A DNA stretch of 64,000 nt, taken from assembly GCF_001598475.1 (NCBI RefSeq), contig NZ_BCZA01000007.1, forward strand, positions 1 through 64,000, in the 5' to 3' direction. How positions within the stretch are numbered: position 1 is the stretch's first letter; every line of letters begins with the position of its first letter. Position numbers and translations under genes: made by a program. The notes under the pieces were generated by a model, which made no database searches, was not told where the DNA came from, and saw only the letters and a list, made by a program, of their open reading frames with translations. This document shows, piece by piece, positions 11,041 to 21,355 of this stretch. This stretch comes from Pantoea agglomerans NBRC 102470 (GTDB taxonomy: Bacteria > Pseudomonadota > Gammaproteobacteria > Enterobacterales > Enterobacteriaceae).

Positions 11041-13131
11041 TTAGTTAAAGCGCGCGTCGCGATCGGACGTCAGATCATACAGCTGGTACTTGCGACCCAG
11101 CATCTGACCGCCATCACGCGTCAGCGGCACCCAGTTCACCTGCGCGCGACCGCGCGTTGGCGTCACAGTGAACAGATCCATTGGGATGGAGATATAGAAG
11201 CCTTTGGTGAAGTCGCCTTCGCCATACTCTTCAGACGAGACGTTGGTTTTGGTGGCATAGACACCCACCATCACGCCGCTGTCGAAGCGCTTCGACACAT
11301 CGACCGTCACACCTTTATCTTTCGCCAGATACTGACCGACGCTGGTTTTCACCAATACATCCTGCATGAACCATGGACGCCAGTAACCCGTCAGGTTGCC
11401 GGTTGAGGCTTTGTAGCGATTGAACTGCATCATGTTGTCCCAGTCACGCTGACGGACATAGTTGGCATCGACGCCCACCGCCCAGTTCGCATCGACCGGA
11501 CGATAGAGCAGCTCGCCACCCACGCCGCCATACATCGTCTCCAGGTACCCGCCGTAAACCTGACCATAGAAGCCGTTACCGAGGTGGCCCATATAGTTCG
11601 CCTGCAGATCGTTAACGTAGACGTTGTTCTCAACGTAGTCGCGGATATGGGTACGCACGCGCGGCAGCGAAGAGTCCGCCGGTGCGCCGTTGTAGTTGAA
11701 CTTGTCGTAGTTGTTGGCGAGGTTACCAAACAGACTACCGCCCACCAGCAGGTGATCCGTCAGCCAGTAATCAGCGTTAGCCATTACGCCGACCTGATAC
11801 ATATAGAAGCTTTCCGGGCCGCCCACCGACTGATTCAGCACCGGCGACAGACTGTAGTTCAGGCGATCCTGACGGATAAACATCCCCTGCTCAGTGGTAC
11901 CCGGATCGACCGGTTCTTTGCGGGTCTGTTGCAGTGGCTGCTCATGGCCCAGCGGATAGCCTTCCAGATTGTTACGCAGGCTGGCGACCTGCGTCTCAGT
12001 CGTCACCTGTGGCATGTTAAAGCGCGACTCGGTGACATTGATGGTGTCGATGCCGTCAGGCAGGTGGTTCATGATGATGCGGTTCGCACGATCCACCCCT
12101 TCACGGGTATCGCGATACTTCGTCTGCTCGCCTGACACATAGATCGTGTGACCCTGAGTCTGAATACGCGGACCATCGAGACCGGCATTGTATTTCAGAT
12201 CGGTCAGCTGAGTGCCCACCACCGTCGGCTCCAGCAACTTAGGTTGCGGCTGCGGATTGTAGGAAGGCTTCTCGCTGTCGATGTGCGCCTGACGCAGATC
12301 GTTGAAGTTGGTGCGAATGGTGACACCAAACATAAAGGTGTTACCGCGTTCGTAGCTGGCGTTGATGTCAGCCCAGTCGGTCACGCGATAAATCGCGCCG
12401 ACGTTGAGCTTGCTGCGCTGCTCAAGGCGACCAGCAAAGTCATTCTGGTAGTCGTTGCCCTCATACTCCATTTTAAGGCGCAGCGGCTGCCAGGGCGTCT
12501 GATACTCCACGCCGCCAAACAGCGCCGTCGGGCCGTGGAACATCTGCGAGCCGTTGATTGAACCCGCTTCGCCCACCTGCGGACGCTGGCAATAGCTGTC
12601 GCTGTATGAGCAGAACGGGTTCTTCACGGTGCCGCTGTTGCCGAGATAGCCCCAGCCAAGCCCCAGGGTAAAGTCGAACGGTCCCCATGCTTTGGTCGCC
12701 ACCAGATATTCGCTGTCGAACAGACCGGTACCGCCCAGATCGCGGGTTCCCACCGCCACTTCCGGCAGCCAGAAGCCCTCCTGCCACAGACGGAGTTTCA
12801 GGTCGAAGGCTTTATCTTTATAGCTCTGCGTGCCGCTGAATTCTGAGACCGCACTGTACTGACGGGTGCGCACGTCGGTATACCGCACAGTGGTCTCCAG
12901 CCAGGGAAAGAGCTGCAGTGACGCGGAGTAGTATCGGTACTGATCGTTGTCGCGCGCGTTGAGGCTGAACTCGCCCTCTTTGGCCATGCGCGCCGTCGGC
13001 ACCTGCATCAGACCCACGCCGCCGAAATCGGATTGTGAAGGGCCCACCGGCTCGGGCCAGGTGTCAGCCTGCGCCTGACAGGCTGCCGCCACGGAAACAG
13101 CCAACAGGCTGAAGAGATAACGTTTTTTCAT
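11041..13131 (-). CDS. yjbH: YjbH family outer-membrane exopolysaccharide export protein
   Basis: YjbH is a predicted outer-membrane beta-barrel lipoprotein-like factor (GfcD/YjbH family) needed for production of a Rcs-regulated exopolysaccharide in E. coli. The 696-residue product is close to the E. coli length (698). It starts with a signal peptide ending near ACQAQA-DTW and continues with alternating beta-rich segments typical of the barrel. It is the last gene of yjbEFGH, overlapping yjbG by one base (TGATG), which implies translational coupling. The exact role of the barrel is not established. Confidence 0.93.
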   Translation of the reverse strand: MKKRYLFSLLAVSVAAACQAQADTWPEPVGPSQSDFGGVGLMQVPTARMAKEGEFSLNARDNDQYRYYSASLQLFPWLETTVRYTDVRTRQYSAVSEFSGTQSYKDKAFDLKLRLWQEGFWLPEVAVGTRDLGGTGLFDSEYLVATKAWGPFDFTLGLGWGYLGNSGTVKNPFCSYSDSYCQRPQVGEAGSINGSQMFHGPTALFGGVEYQTPWQPLRLKMEYEGNDYQNDFAGRLEQRSKLNVGAIYRVTDWADINASYERGNTFMFGVTIRTNFNDLRQAHIDSEKPSYNPQPQPKLLEPTVVGTQLTDLKYNAGLDGPRIQTQGHTIYVSGEQTKYRDTREGVDRANRIIMNHLPDGIDTINVTESRFNMPQVTTETQVASLRNNLEGYPLGHEQPLQQTRKEPVDPGTTEQGMFIRQDRLNYSLSPVLNQSVGGPESFYMYQVGVMANADYWLTDHLLVGGSLFGNLANNYDKFNYNGAPADSSLPRVRTHIRDYVENNVYVNDLQANYMGHLGNGFYGQVYGGYLETMYGGVGGELLYRPVDANWAVGVDANYVRQRDWDNMMQFNRYKASTGNLTGYWRPWFMQDVLVKTSVGQYLAKDKGVTVDVSKRFDSGVMVGVYATKTNVSSEEYGEGDFTKGFYISIPMDLFTVTPTRGRAQVNWVPLTRDGGQMLGRKYQLYDLTSDRDARFN

Positions 13132-13874
13132 CAGTCTGGTATCCGGTGAGTCAGTACGGAAAGGATGCGTTCATTAAGGTCTTCATAGCTGCCTGGCAGG
13201 CTCCATGACGAAAAGCCGAGCCAGATAATGCTGCCTGGCTCCATTTCCGCGTGGCGATGATTCCAGTAGGCAACCGGCACCTGCTGTGTGGCGCCTGAAG
13301 GTGCAATCACGGTGACAAAATTGCGTTCTGCCCCGGAGAGTGCGTCATGACCATCCAGATAGTCGCGTACTGATTTACCCGGCTGCCAGCTCACTTTGCC
13401 TGCGCCGCTCAGCGCGCCGAGCAGCAGTACAGAATCTGAGGGGGCCTGCAGATAGAGGTCATAGCTGCCTTCCAGCCGACGGTTGTCAGCCGGATGCAGA
13501 CGGATCCAGTCCGGGTCGAGCGACGTGAACTGGCGACCTGCTACTTTGATGGCGCTCAGCTGGCGGATCACTTCATCAATGGCCGCCGCCCGATCGCCGC
13601 TGCTGTCGGCACGCCAGGCACGTAACGCGCCCAGCGTCTGTTGATAGTGCTGCTGTGCCACTGCGCTGGCGCCGCGCTCGGCAATAAAGGTCGCACGCCA
13701 GTCAGTGTTGACCTGCAGTGGAGGCAGAGTCACCAGCTGGGAGAGATCCGCGACCTGGCTCAGCTCAGCCTGACCGCCGTTGTGCGGTGCATGAACGATA
13801 ACCTGCGCAGTTGCCTGCGCTTCTGCGGCGCTGAACAGGCTCAGCCCGGCCAGCAAAAAAGTGATTTTTTTCAT
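13131..13874 (-). CDS. yjbG: YjbG, capsule-biosynthesis GfcC-like periplasmic protein
   Basis: This 247-residue periplasmic protein belongs to the GfcC/YjbG family, which accompanies exopolysaccharide or group 4 capsule export and has beta-grasp folds. A signal peptide is clear at the N-terminus ([21 protein letters not shown]). It overlaps yjbF by four bases (ATGA) and yjbH by one base, so all three are probably translated in a coupled way. The biochemical function is unknown. Confidence 0.92.
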   Translation of the reverse strand: MKKITFLLAGLSLFSAAEAQATAQVIVHAPHNGGQAELSQVADLSQLVTLPPLQVNTDWRATFIAERGASAVAQQHYQQTLGALRAWRADSSGDRAAAIDEVIRQLSAIKVAGRQFTSLDPDWIRLHPADNRRLEGSYDLYLQAPSDSVLLLGALSGAGKVSWQPGKSVRDYLDGHDALSGAERNFVTVIAPSGATQQVPVAYWNHRHAEMEPGSIIWLGFSSWSLPGSYEDLNERILSVLTHRIPD

Positions 13875-14518
13875 GATTTCGCCGGCTTCAGAATAGTGAT
13901 ATCTACAGGGAAGGCGTCTGCCGCCAGCATCTGATGGGCCTGCACCACATCGCCGCTGCTGTTATCGATCCAGAAGGTGTTTTCCCACTCGCGGTTACTG
14001 CTGTCGATGCTCACCTGCTCATGCCAGACGCGGCACGGAATGCGGTTGCCCGCCACGGTCAGGACTTCGTCGGTGCCGCGCTGGAAGGTTGAACGCACAG
14101 TCGCGCCGCGAACCTTGCCCTGTTCGGTCCACTGCACGATGCGGGTCCAGCCTGCGCCGTTGCTGATATGCAGGCTGTCAGCGAGCGGATCCTGTTGCAG
14201 ATTGCTGACGCTCAGCAGGTTATCCGGCAAGCCCAGGGTTTTAACCAGGCGGCCATGCTGTGTCACCAGCATCGCCTGATCCTGTGTCACCCATTTTTGC
14301 TGACCTTTCTCGTTGTAGCCGAGCACTACAAAAATGCGCGGACCTTCATTCAGGCGAGCATAGAGACTGGCATAGGGAAGATTGTTGACCTGTTGATCGG
14401 TAACGGTCACGTCGTCCGGACCGTTAACCGCAAGCAGCAGAGTCTGTTCAAGACCTTTTTGCGTTTGTGTACAGGCCTGCAGCAGCAGGCAAGCGAGCAG
14501 CAGAGGAAGTTGGCGCAC
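13871..14518 (-). CDS. yjbF: YjbF lipoprotein of the exopolysaccharide operon
   Basis: YjbF is a GfcB/YmcC-family lipoprotein. The GTG start at 14518 follows AGGGAC and gives 215 residues, close to the 212 of E. coli. The next upstream ATG would add seven residues before the signal sequence. The short hydrophobic signal ends in the lipobox LLQAC, so the mature protein should begin at the lipidated Cys near residue 14. A terminator and a 197-bp gap separate it from yjbE, and it overlaps yjbG by four bases. Its role in polysaccharide secretion is inferred from the family. Confidence 0.88.
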   Translation of the reverse strand: MRQLPLLLACLLLQACTQTQKGLEQTLLLAVNGPDDVTVTDQQVNNLPYASLYARLNEGPRIFVVLGYNEKGQQKWVTQDQAMLVTQHGRLVKTLGLPDNLLSVSNLQQDPLADSLHISNGAGWTRIVQWTEQGKVRGATVRSTFQRGTDEVLTVAGNRIPCRVWHEQVSIDSSNREWENTFWIDNSSGDVVQAHQMLAADAFPVDITILKPAKS

Positions 14519-14545
14519 TGTGTGTCCCTGATAAGTCATGCCAAA

Positions 14546-14576
14546 GTAAAAAATAACCACACAGGCGTGTGGTTAT
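14546..14576 (-). terminator. Terminator inside the yjbEFGH operon
   Basis: Read on the minus strand, a 10-bp perfect stem (ATAACCACAC with GTGTGGTTAT) closed by a 4-nt loop is followed by six T. It lies after yjbE and only 28 bp before the yjbF start. It probably lets most transcripts end after yjbE and a fraction continue into yjbFGH. Confidence 0.85.
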
Positions 14577-14715
14577 GTTTAAAGGTGCTCTGCCCGTCCC
14601 GTTCCGGCTGCAGAAATACAGGTTACGTGGCTCAGCGTCCTCACTCACCGAAGTCAGTGGTTCAGCCTCTGCCCGTTTGCTGCAGATCAGCAATCAGACG
14701 GGGGTCGGGCATCCA

Positions 14716-14964
14716 TCAACGAGTGGTGCTCGTCGTGGTCGTGGTTGTTGTACCGGTATTTGCACCGTCACCACCGCCAGAAGCGGCAATGCCGAGCCCG
14801 ACCAGCGCGCCAAGTGCACCGATACCCACAGCGGTCGACGTGCCAGCAGAGATTGCTCCCGCCTGCGCGCCAGCTGCGGTACCAGCTTCTTCCGGCGCAG
14901 CAAATGCGCTGGAAGAGACGGCAACGAAGATCAAGGCTGCACCGGCAACCATAGTTTTTTTCAT
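14716..14964 (-). CDS. yjbE: YjbE, small exported Gly/Thr-rich protein of the exopolysaccharide operon
   Basis: This 82-residue protein is the first gene of yjbEFGH. It has a signal peptide (MKKTMVAGAALIFVAVSSSAFA), an Ala/Gly-rich middle and the distinctive tail GGGDGANTGTTTTTTTSTTR, which closely matches the E. coli YjbE tail. A much longer reading with an upstream start lacks any signal sequence at its N-terminus; the ATG at 14964 follows CAGGAAAC and puts the signal peptide first. Its function is unknown. A terminator follows it, suggesting it is made in excess over YjbFGH. Confidence 0.9.
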   Translation of the reverse strand: MKKTMVAGAALIFVAVSSSAFAAPEEAGTAAGAQAGAISAGTSTAVGIGALGALVGLGIAASGGGDGANTGTTTTTTTSTTR

Positions 14965-15175
14965 AACAGCGTTTCCTGCATTGAGTGAATGAAGGATCTC
15001 TGTCCGCTGAGGTTGCAACGCAGTCAGACTGCGGCAAAATCGACAGACAGTCCCATTGCGGGCGCGTTCAGTATAGGGCAACAAAATACCAGAGTTCAGC
15101 ACCGGAAAAACCAGGGTGAATAGCGGGGTGGGCGCGTGATTTAATTAGCTGGATTGGGGATAACTACTTTTTATA

Positions 15176-15189
15176 TTGGAATATTTCGG
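15176..15189 (-). promoter_or_regulatory. Weak second RcsAB-like box upstream of yjbE
   Basis: TTGGAATATTTCGG matches the RcsAB consensus TRVGAAWAWTSYGA at 11 of 14 positions. It lies about 210 bp before yjbE. It is weaker than the site at 15267. Confidence 0.3.
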
Positions 15190-15266
15190 GCTGATGCCAG
15201 ATATTTCGCTACTGGCGAATCAATTGCAAAGCGGAATGTTCTTTTTTATTAATATCTGGTACGGAA

Positions 15267-15280
15267 TAAGAATAATCAGA
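15267..15280 (-). promoter_or_regulatory. Candidate RcsAB box upstream of yjbE
   Basis: TAAGAATAATCAGA (plus-strand reading) matches the RcsAB consensus TRVGAAWAWTSYGA at 13 of 14 positions. It lies about 300 bp upstream of yjbE. The E. coli yjb operon is under Rcs control, so binding of RcsB alone or with RcsA is plausible. Confidence 0.55.
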
Positions 15281-15484
15281 ATTTACTCAGGATTGCTGAA
15301 ACTGAATATGATTATGAATCAATAGCTAATAATAGAGATTGCCCCATTTCAGGACCATTTTATACTTTATGCTGGCCCGTTCAGTGTATCGATGTTCAGA
15401 ATTATCTTAGGTTATTTTAAGACTTTTCCCTGACAACCCATGCTCTCCGACGATATAAACAGCCCATTCAGATGTAAAAACAGA

Positions 15485-15513
15485 CAAAAAAAGGGCGGCA
15501 AAGTGGCCGCCCG
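15485..15513 (-). terminator. Rho-independent terminator of pgi
   Basis: On the minus strand GGGCGGCCACTTTGCCGCCC forms a GC-rich hairpin followed by seven T. It begins about 17 bp after the pgi stop codon. Confidence 0.9.
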
Positions 15514-15529
15514 ATGAAATTAACGCCGA

Positions 15530-17176
15530 TTAACGCCAGGATTTATAGCGGTTAATTAAGGCATTAGTGGAGCTGTCGTGAGTGGTAACTTCGTCCTCAT
15601 TTTCCAGTTCCGGCAGAATACGGTTCGCCAGCTGCTTACCTAATTCCACACCCCACTGATCGAAAGTGAAGATATTCAGGATGGCACCCTGAGTGAAGAT
15701 TTTGTGCTCATACAGGGCAATCAGTGCGCCCAGGCTGTAAGGGGTAATCTCACGCAGCAGAATGGAGTTAGTCGGGCGGTTACCTTCAAACACCTTGAAC
15801 GGCACGATATGGGCCACAGACTCTGCAGATTTACCGGCATCGGTAAACTCTTTCTCTACAACGTCGCGTGACTTACCAAACGCCAGCGCTTCAGTCTGGG
15901 CAAAGAAGTTAGAGAGCAGCTTCGGATGGTGATCCGCGAGCGCATTATGGGTAATGGCCGGCGCAATAAAGTCGCACGGAACCAGCTTGGTACCCTGGTG
16001 GATCAGCTGATAAAACGCGTGCTGACCGTTGGTGCCAGGTTCGCCCCAGATGATTGGGCCAGTCTGGTAGTCCACCGGATGACCGTCACGATCCACATAC
16101 TTGCCGTTTGACTCCATATTGCCCTGCTGGAAATAGGCGGCGAAGCGGTGCATGTACTGGTCGTAAGGCAGAATCGCTTCGGTTTCAGCACCAAAGAAAT
16201 TGTTGTACCAGATGCCAATCAGCGCCAGCAGCACCGGCAGGTTCTGCTCAGCCGGCGCAGAGGCGAAGTGCTGGTCCATGGCATGTGCGCCGCTCAGCAG
16301 CTGCTCGAAGTTATCGAAACCAATCGAGAGAATGATCGACAGGCCGATCGCTGACCACAGTGAATAACGGCCGCCAACCCAGTCCCAGAATTCAAACATG
16401 TTGTTGGTGTCGATACCGAATTCGCCCACCGCTTTGGCATTGGTCGACAGCGCAGCAAAGTGTTTCGCTACGTGCTGCTGGTCGCCTGCCGTTTTCAGGA
16501 ACCAGTCGCGCGCGCTGTGGGCGTTGGTCATGGTTTCCTGGGTGGTGAAGGTTTTCGATGCCACCAGGAACAGGGTGGTTTCCGGGCTGAGGTCTTTCAG
16601 CGTTTCGGCGATGTGGGTGCCGTCAACGTTAGAGACAAAATGCATGTTCAGATGGTTTTTGTACGGGCGCAGCGCTTCAGTCACCATAAACGGGCCGAGG
16701 TCAGAGCCGCCGATACCGATATTCACCACGTCGGTGATCGCTTTACCGGTATAGCCTTTCCATTCGCCGCTGATGATGCGCTCAGAGAAGCCTTTCATCT
16801 TATCCAGCACCGCGTTGACCTCTGGCATCACATCTTTGCCATCCACCAGAATCGGCGTGTTACTCCGGTTACGCAGCGCGACGTGCAGCACCGCACGATC
16901 TTCGGTGCGGTTAATCTTCTCACCCGAGAACATAGACTTAATGGCACCGCTCAGGTCGGTCTCTTTGGCCAGCGCCTGTAACTTATCGAGGGTTTCCTGG
17001 GTGATGCGGTTTTTGGAGAAATCCACCAGCATCTGATCATCAAAGGTGGCAGAGAATTTGGCAAAACGATCGGCATCCTGGGCGAACAGATCGGCAATTT
17101 CTACCGACTTCATCTGCTCAAAATGCTGTTGCAGCGCTTTCCAGGCTGCGGTTTGTGTCGGATTGATATTTTTCAT
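15530..17176 (-). CDS. pgi: Glucose-6-phosphate isomerase
   Basis: Pgi interconverts glucose 6-phosphate and fructose 6-phosphate in glycolysis. The start at 17176 gives the family N-terminus [16 protein letters not shown] and 548 residues (549 in E. coli). An upstream start would add 11 residues. The family signatures are present: [15 protein letters not shown] near residue 280, the catalytic Glu in the GxxxSNGK-type segment near 350, and the C-terminal [16 protein letters not shown] carrying the catalytic Lys. It is divergent from lysC and upstream of yjbE, with its own terminator. Confidence 0.97.
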   Translation of the reverse strand: MKNINPTQTAAWKALQQHFEQMKSVEIADLFAQDADRFAKFSATFDDQMLVDFSKNRITQETLDKLQALAKETDLSGAIKSMFSGEKINRTEDRAVLHVALRNRSNTPILVDGKDVMPEVNAVLDKMKGFSERIISGEWKGYTGKAITDVVNIGIGGSDLGPFMVTEALRPYKNHLNMHFVSNVDGTHIAETLKDLSPETTLFLVASKTFTTQETMTNAHSARDWFLKTAGDQQHVAKHFAALSTNAKAVGEFGIDTNNMFEFWDWVGGRYSLWSAIGLSIILSIGFDNFEQLLSGAHAMDQHFASAPAEQNLPVLLALIGIWYNNFFGAETEAILPYDQYMHRFAAYFQQGNMESNGKYVDRDGHPVDYQTGPIIWGEPGTNGQHAFYQLIHQGTKLVPCDFIAPAITHNALADHHPKLLSNFFAQTEALAFGKSRDVVEKEFTDAGKSAESVAHIVPFKVFEGNRPTNSILLREITPYSLGALIALYEHKIFTQGAILNIFTFDQWGVELGKQLANRILPELENEDEVTTHDSSTNALINRYKSWR

Positions 17177-17547
17177 GGCAACACTCTTGTTGATATTAAG
17201 AACCGTCATTCCATCGGAGGCACATCATGCCCGTTTAGCGTTTCAGTATGACCACAGTTGTAACTGAAAGGAAAAATTTTGTCAGCGCGCGCCGGACAGG
17301 CGATCTGAACGCCGCTGTTTATCGCCAGCATTCACTGGCGCGAACAGCCAGCCGACCGCAGAGGCAACGCGCGGTAAAGTGTGACGCGAAAGTCTGCGCA
17401 AAACGTTGTGCCGTATCAGGGATTGCTGCATGGGCTGAACCCATTAAGCACTGTAGCCGCTGCGACGCAGAGTCATTTGTTTTCTGATGCGGCGCTCCGG
17501 GCATCGCTGACATTGACAGCAGGTCCAGAAAAGGCTAGATCTATGCG
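17177..17547. other. pgi-lysC divergent intergenic region
   Basis: This stretch carries the promoters of pgi (leftward) and lysC (rightward) before the riboswitch begins. Several short ORFs overlap here on both strands, but none has a good ribosome-binding site or resembles a protein I know. I see nothing else. Confidence 0.5.
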
Positions 17548-17763
17548 CCTACTTGCGCACCTGTGCGCAAGCCAGAAGAGGCGCGTCGCCCAGGCAGTGT
17601 GTTGGAGGAACCGTATCCGGTGAAAACACATGATGGGGAGCGACGCCGAGGTGGGTCAGCACGCGGTGTGCTGCCTGTCGGCTACAGGGGCTGAATCCTC
17701 TGGGTTGTCACCAGAAACGTCTGCAGTCGACGTTTCGCAAGGTGGGGCGCTTCTGGGTGACTC
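17548..17763 (+). ncRNA. Lysine riboswitch (L box) in the lysC leader
   Basis: The sequence follows the E. coli lysC lysine aptamer closely: AGAAGAGGCGCG, then GTGTTGGAGGA, GATGGGGAGCGACGCCGAGG, CGGCTACAGGGGCTGAATCC and TGGGTTGTCACCAGAA. The closing P1 helix pairs CCAGAAG at 17572-17578 with CTTCTGG at 17751-17757. About 110 bp then separate the aptamer from the lysC start and form the expression platform. Lysine binding is expected to lower lysC expression, at initiation of translation and by transcript decay in E. coli. Confidence 0.95.
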
Positions 17764-17873
17764 GTCTATCCGATCTTGTCCGCCCGTTTCTGCTCTTTCC
17801 TTGTGCCTGGCTGAAAGAATGTTTCTCGACCCTTTCATCGGCGAGAACAAGATAACCTGACACGAGGTCCTAC

Positions 17874-19226
17874 ATGTCTCAAACACTGATAGTGGCAAAA
17901 TTCGGCGGCACCAGCGTAGCCGATTTTGAAGCGATGAACCGCAGCGCCGATGTGGTGTTGCAGGACGCCAGCACGCGTCTGGTGGTGCTCTCTGCTTCGG
18001 CGGGCATTACTAATCTGCTGGTTGCGCTGGCTGAAGGCCAGCAGGCTCCCCAGCGCGCTGTGCTGCTTGATGATATCCGCCGTATCCAGTACGCCATTGT
18101 TGATCGCCTGCAGCGTCCGGAAGTGATCCGCGATGAAATTGATCGGATGATCGACAATATCAGCATGCTTTCCGAAGCCGCCTCACTGGCCACCTCGAAT
18201 GCCCTGACCGATGAACTGGTCAGCCACGGTGAGCTGATGTCATCACTGCTGTTTGTGGAAATTCTGCGTGAACGCCAGGTTAATGCGGAGTGGTTCGATG
18301 TCCGCAAGGTAATGCGTACCGACGATCATTTTGGCCGGGCAGTACCGGATGTACAGGTGCTGGCGGAGCAGGCGACGGCGCAGTTACAGCCGCGCATTGA
18401 GCAGGCATTAGTCATTACTCAGGGTTTCATTGGCAGTGAAAGCGAAGGGCGCACCACCACCCTGGGTCGCGGCGGCAGTGATTACACCGCCGCGCTGCTG
18501 GGCGAAGCGCTGAATGCGGCGCGTGTGGATATCTGGACGGATGTGCCAGGCATCTACACCACCGATCCGCGCGTGGTGCCGACGGCGAAGCGTATTGATG
18601 AAATTACTTTTGAAGAAGCCGCTGAAATGGCGACGTTCGGCGCGAAAGTGCTGCACCCGGCGACGCTGCTTCCCGCTGTACGCCGGGGTATTCCGGTATT
18701 CGTCGGTTCCAGTAAGGATCCGGCAGCCGGTGGGACCCGCGTCTGCAATGAAACCCGCAACCCGCCGCTGTTTCGTGCGCTGGCGCTACGCCGTAAGCAG
18801 ACGCTGCTAACGCTGCACAGCCTTAACATGCTGCATACGTTTGGTTTTCTTGCTGAACTCTTCAATATTCTGGCGCGTCATAACGTCTCGGTTGACCTGA
18901 TCACCACCTCCGAAGTGAGCGTGGCGCTTACGCTCGACACCACCGGATCGACCTCAACCAGTGCCAGCCTGCTGACCCAGGCTTTACTGACTGAACTCTC
19001 GTCGCTGTGCCGGGTTGAAGTGGAAGAAGATCTGGCGCTGGTGGCGATTATCGGCAACCAGCTGTCAAAAGCGTGCGGCGTCGGCAAAGAGGTGTTTGGT
19101 GTGCTCGACCCGTTCAACCTGCGGATGATTTGCTACGGTGCCAGCAGCTACAACCTCTGCTTCCTGGTACCGGGCAACGATGCGGAAAGCGTGGTACGTA
19201 CGCTGCATCGTAATCTGTTCGAGTAA
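17874..19226 (+). CDS. lysC: Lysine-sensitive aspartokinase III
   Basis: LysC phosphorylates aspartate at the head of the lysine, threonine and methionine pathway. The 450-residue product (449 in E. coli) opens with the amino acid kinase motif VAKFGGTSV at residues 7-15. It carries the catalytic region GFIGSESEGRTTTLGRGGSDYTAALLG split across residues 182-208, and ends with two ACT domains that bind lysine. The start follows CGAGGTCC and is preceded by the lysine riboswitch, so it has both allosteric and RNA-level feedback. A hairpin lies after the stop codon. Confidence 0.98.
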   Translation: MSQTLIVAKFGGTSVADFEAMNRSADVVLQDASTRLVVLSASAGITNLLVALAEGQQAPQRAVLLDDIRRIQYAIVDRLQRPEVIRDEIDRMIDNISMLSEAASLATSNALTDELVSHGELMSSLLFVEILRERQVNAEWFDVRKVMRTDDHFGRAVPDVQVLAEQATAQLQPRIEQALVITQGFIGSESEGRTTTLGRGGSDYTAALLGEALNAARVDIWTDVPGIYTTDPRVVPTAKRIDEITFEEAAEMATFGAKVLHPATLLPAVRRGIPVFVGSSKDPAAGGTRVCNETRNPPLFRALALRRKQTLLTLHSLNMLHTFGFLAELFNILARHNVSVDLITTSEVSVALTLDTTGSTSTSASLLTQALLTELSSLCRVEVEEDLALVAIIGNQLSKACGVGKEVFGVLDPFNLRMICYGASSYNLCFLVPGNDAESVVRTLHRNLFE

Positions 19227-19241
19227 ACTTCTCTGCCATTC

Positions 19242-19263
19242 AGGCCGCGTCAGCGCGGCCTGA
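19242..19263 (+). terminator. Probable hairpin terminator after lysC
   Basis: CAGGCCGCG and CGCGGCCTG form a 9-bp perfect stem with a 4-nt loop, 15 bp after the lysC stop. No T-run follows, so termination efficiency is uncertain. Confidence 0.55.
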
Positions 19264-19466
19264 AAAGCGGCAAAAAAGGTTCATATCTCCTTCATTACTC
19301 CCTGCCACGCGACTTCCGATAAATCCTGTTAATTCATAAAATTACTTCCTGTTATTGCCAAATGGCAACCCCTTTCTCTGCGCATTTCGTGCACCTGCAT
19401 TGCTATCCCTTTCCGCAGATTTATAATCCCGCCGCTGAATCAATTCACCCAAATTTAGGAAATATC

Positions 19467-20159
19467 ATGAAAAGGTTAGTCGCAGAGGCGCTGGGTACCT
19501 TCGTGCTGGTGGCCGGCGGTTGTGGTAGTGCCGTGCTGTCAGCTGCGTTCCCGGAGCTGGGCATTGGCTTCATGGGCGTGGCGCTGGCTTTCGGGCTGAG
19601 CGTGCTGGTCATGGCGTATGCGGTCGGTCACATCTCAGGCGGGCACTTTAACCCGGCGGTGACCCTGGGATTAGTGGCAGGCGGACGTTTTCCCGCGTCT
19701 CAGGCCATTCCTTACATCATCGCGCAGCTGGCAGGCGGCATTGCCGCTGGCGCGGTGCTCTATCTGATCGCCAGCGGTAAAGGCGACTTCAGTGCAGCGG
19801 CCAGCGGCTTTGCGGCGAATGGTTACAGTGAACACTCGCCGGGCGGCTTCAGCCTGCAGTCAGGCATGATCGCCGAAGGGGTGATGACCGCTATCTTCCT
19901 GATTGTGATTATGGGTGCCACCAGCGAACGCGCGCCGAAAGGCTTTGCACCTATTGCGATCGGCCTGGCGTTAACCCTGATCCACCTGATCAGCATTCCG
20001 GTAACCAATACCTCGGTTAACCCGGCACGCAGCACCGCTGCAGCCCTGTTCCAGGGTGACTGGGCGATCTCTCAGCTGTGGATGTTCTGGTTAATGCCGA
20101 TTATCGGTGCCGTGATTGGTGGTTTGATCTACCGCGGTTTAGAGGAAAAAGCAGCGTAA
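19467..20159 (+). CDS. aqpZ: Aquaporin Z
   Basis: AqpZ is a tetrameric inner-membrane water channel. The ATG at 19467, after TTAGGA, gives 230 residues (231 in E. coli) beginning [21 protein letters not shown] longer upstream reading has no family match. Both pore motifs are present: [12 protein letters not shown] near 60-71 and [12 protein letters not shown] near 184-195, with the selectivity-filter Arg directly after the second NPA. Six membrane spans are evident. In E. coli aqpZ lies elsewhere (near ybjD), so its place between lysC and the transporter at 20343 differs from that organism. Confidence 0.95.
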   Translation: MKRLVAEALGTFVLVAGGCGSAVLSAAFPELGIGFMGVALAFGLSVLVMAYAVGHISGGHFNPAVTLGLVAGGRFPASQAIPYIIAQLAGGIAAGAVLYLIASGKGDFSAAASGFAANGYSEHSPGGFSLQSGMIAEGVMTAIFLIVIMGATSERAPKGFAPIAIGLALTLIHLISIPVTNTSVNPARSTAAALFQGDWAISQLWMFWLMPIIGAVIGGLIYRGLEEKAA

Positions 20160-20342
20160 TTTCTTCGATATGCAGCGGATCGGCAGCAGTCGATCCGCAT
20201 TTTGCCGCCTCGCCCCATCTTCGCCTTACGCCATGATAATGAAATGTTATGATCCCGCCTTCGTCACGGCAGTCGTTCCTGCATGATGACTCTCTATGGC
20301 AAATCTGCATAAAACATAACATTCTTATAAGGAAGTCTGGCT

Positions 20343-21260
20343 ATGCTCGCCACGTTAACCCGCCTGTTCCCGCTCTGGGCCGTGCTGTTGTCTGTCGCCG
20401 CTTATTACTCTCCAGGTACGTTTCTCGGCATCGGACCCTGGGTCACTTATCTGCTGATGCTGATTATGTTCGGCATGGGTGTGACCCTGAATATCGACGA
20501 TTTTAAACGGGTCCTGACCCGACCTGCGCCGGTGATTGCCGGAACCTTTCTGCACTATCTGGTGATGCCGTTAGCCGCCTGGGGACTGGCAAAACTGTTT
20601 CATATGCCGCCCGATCTGGCTGCCGGTATGATTCTGGTCGGCTCAGTTGCCAGCGGCACCGCCAGCAACGTCATGATCTATCTGGCGAAGGGGGATGTGG
20701 CGCTGTCGGTGACCATCTCGTCAGTCTCTGCGCTGGTGGGTGTGTTCGCCACGCCGCTGTTAACCCGCTTTTATGTTGATACCCACATTCAGGTTGATGT
20801 GGCTGGCATGCTGCTGAGCATCGTGAAGATCGTCGTGATCCCCATCTCCCTGGGACTGATCATCCATCACAGCATGAACAGCGTGGTTCGCCGGGTGGAA
20901 CCCTGGCTTCCTGCGTTTTCGATGGTCTGTATTCTGCTGATCATCAGTGCGGTGGTAGCGGGCAGTCAGGCCTTTATTGGATCGGTGGGTCTGATGGTGA
21001 TCGCGGCGGTGATCCTGCATAACGCGATTGGCCTGCTTGGCGGCTACTGGGGCGGTAAGCTGTTTGGCTTCGATGAGTCAACCTGCCGTACCCTGGCGCT
21101 GGAGGTCGGCATGCAAAACTCCGGTCTGGCGGCGACGCTGGGCAAACTCTACTTCTCACCGCTGGCGGCATTGCCAGGCGCGCTGTTCTCGGTGTGGCAC
21201 AACCTGTCAGGTTCACTGCTGGCGGGTTACTGGTCAGGAAAGCCGATTAAGAAGAAGTAA
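20343..21260 (+). CDS. panS: BASS-family transporter, probable pantoate/ketopantoate carrier PanS
   Basis: The 305-residue protein has about nine to ten membrane segments and the bile acid:sodium symporter family pattern. It resembles PanS of Salmonella, which imports pantothenate precursors, in its start ([18 protein letters not shown]) and in [19 protein letters not shown] near residues 100-118. [13 protein letters not shown] near 252-264 is the conserved second-repeat crossover segment. The start follows AAGGAAG. Substrate assignment comes from overall resemblance only; other BASS substrates remain possible. Confidence 0.75.
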   Translation: MLATLTRLFPLWAVLLSVAAYYSPGTFLGIGPWVTYLLMLIMFGMGVTLNIDDFKRVLTRPAPVIAGTFLHYLVMPLAAWGLAKLFHMPPDLAAGMILVGSVASGTASNVMIYLAKGDVALSVTISSVSALVGVFATPLLTRFYVDTHIQVDVAGMLLSIVKIVVIPISLGLIIHHSMNSVVRRVEPWLPAFSMVCILLIISAVVAGSQAFIGSVGLMVIAAVILHNAIGLLGGYWGGKLFGFDESTCRTLALEVGMQNSGLAATLGKLYFSPLAALPGALFSVWHNLSGSLLAGYWSGKPIKKK

Positions 21261-21265
21261 CAGTG

Positions 21266-21335
21266 GCGGCGCATTATTACACTGCGCCGCATCTCACTGC
21301 TGCCGCGCCGGACGATCGCCGCTCCGGCGCGGCAG
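21266..21335. terminator. Double hairpin between convergent panS and yjbB
   Basis: Two hairpins lie in tandem. GCGGCGCA pairs with TGCGCCGC at 21267-21290, and CTGCCGCGCCGGA pairs with TCCGGCGCGGCAG at 21300-21335 in a 13-bp perfect stem. They separate the panS and yjbB 3' ends and probably terminate both. Confidence 0.65.
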
Positions 21336-21355
21336 GTTATTCACTCCGCTCAGTT

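Larger units (their letters stand above)
14965..15484. other. AT-rich regulatory region upstream of yjbE
   Basis: About 520 bp without a convincing gene separates yjbE from the pgi terminator. It is clearly more AT-rich than its flanks and holds the candidate RcsAB boxes listed separately. I see no tRNA, small RNA or conserved small ORF. A long leader or far-upstream activator binding fits the Rcs control known for yjb in E. coli. Confidence 0.6.

Noticed and set aside
14168..14992. Plus-strand open frame (274 codons) across yjbF and yjbE
   Set aside because: Both yjbF and yjbE are well supported on the minus strand, and the predicted product is a low-complexity Pro/Ala sequence.
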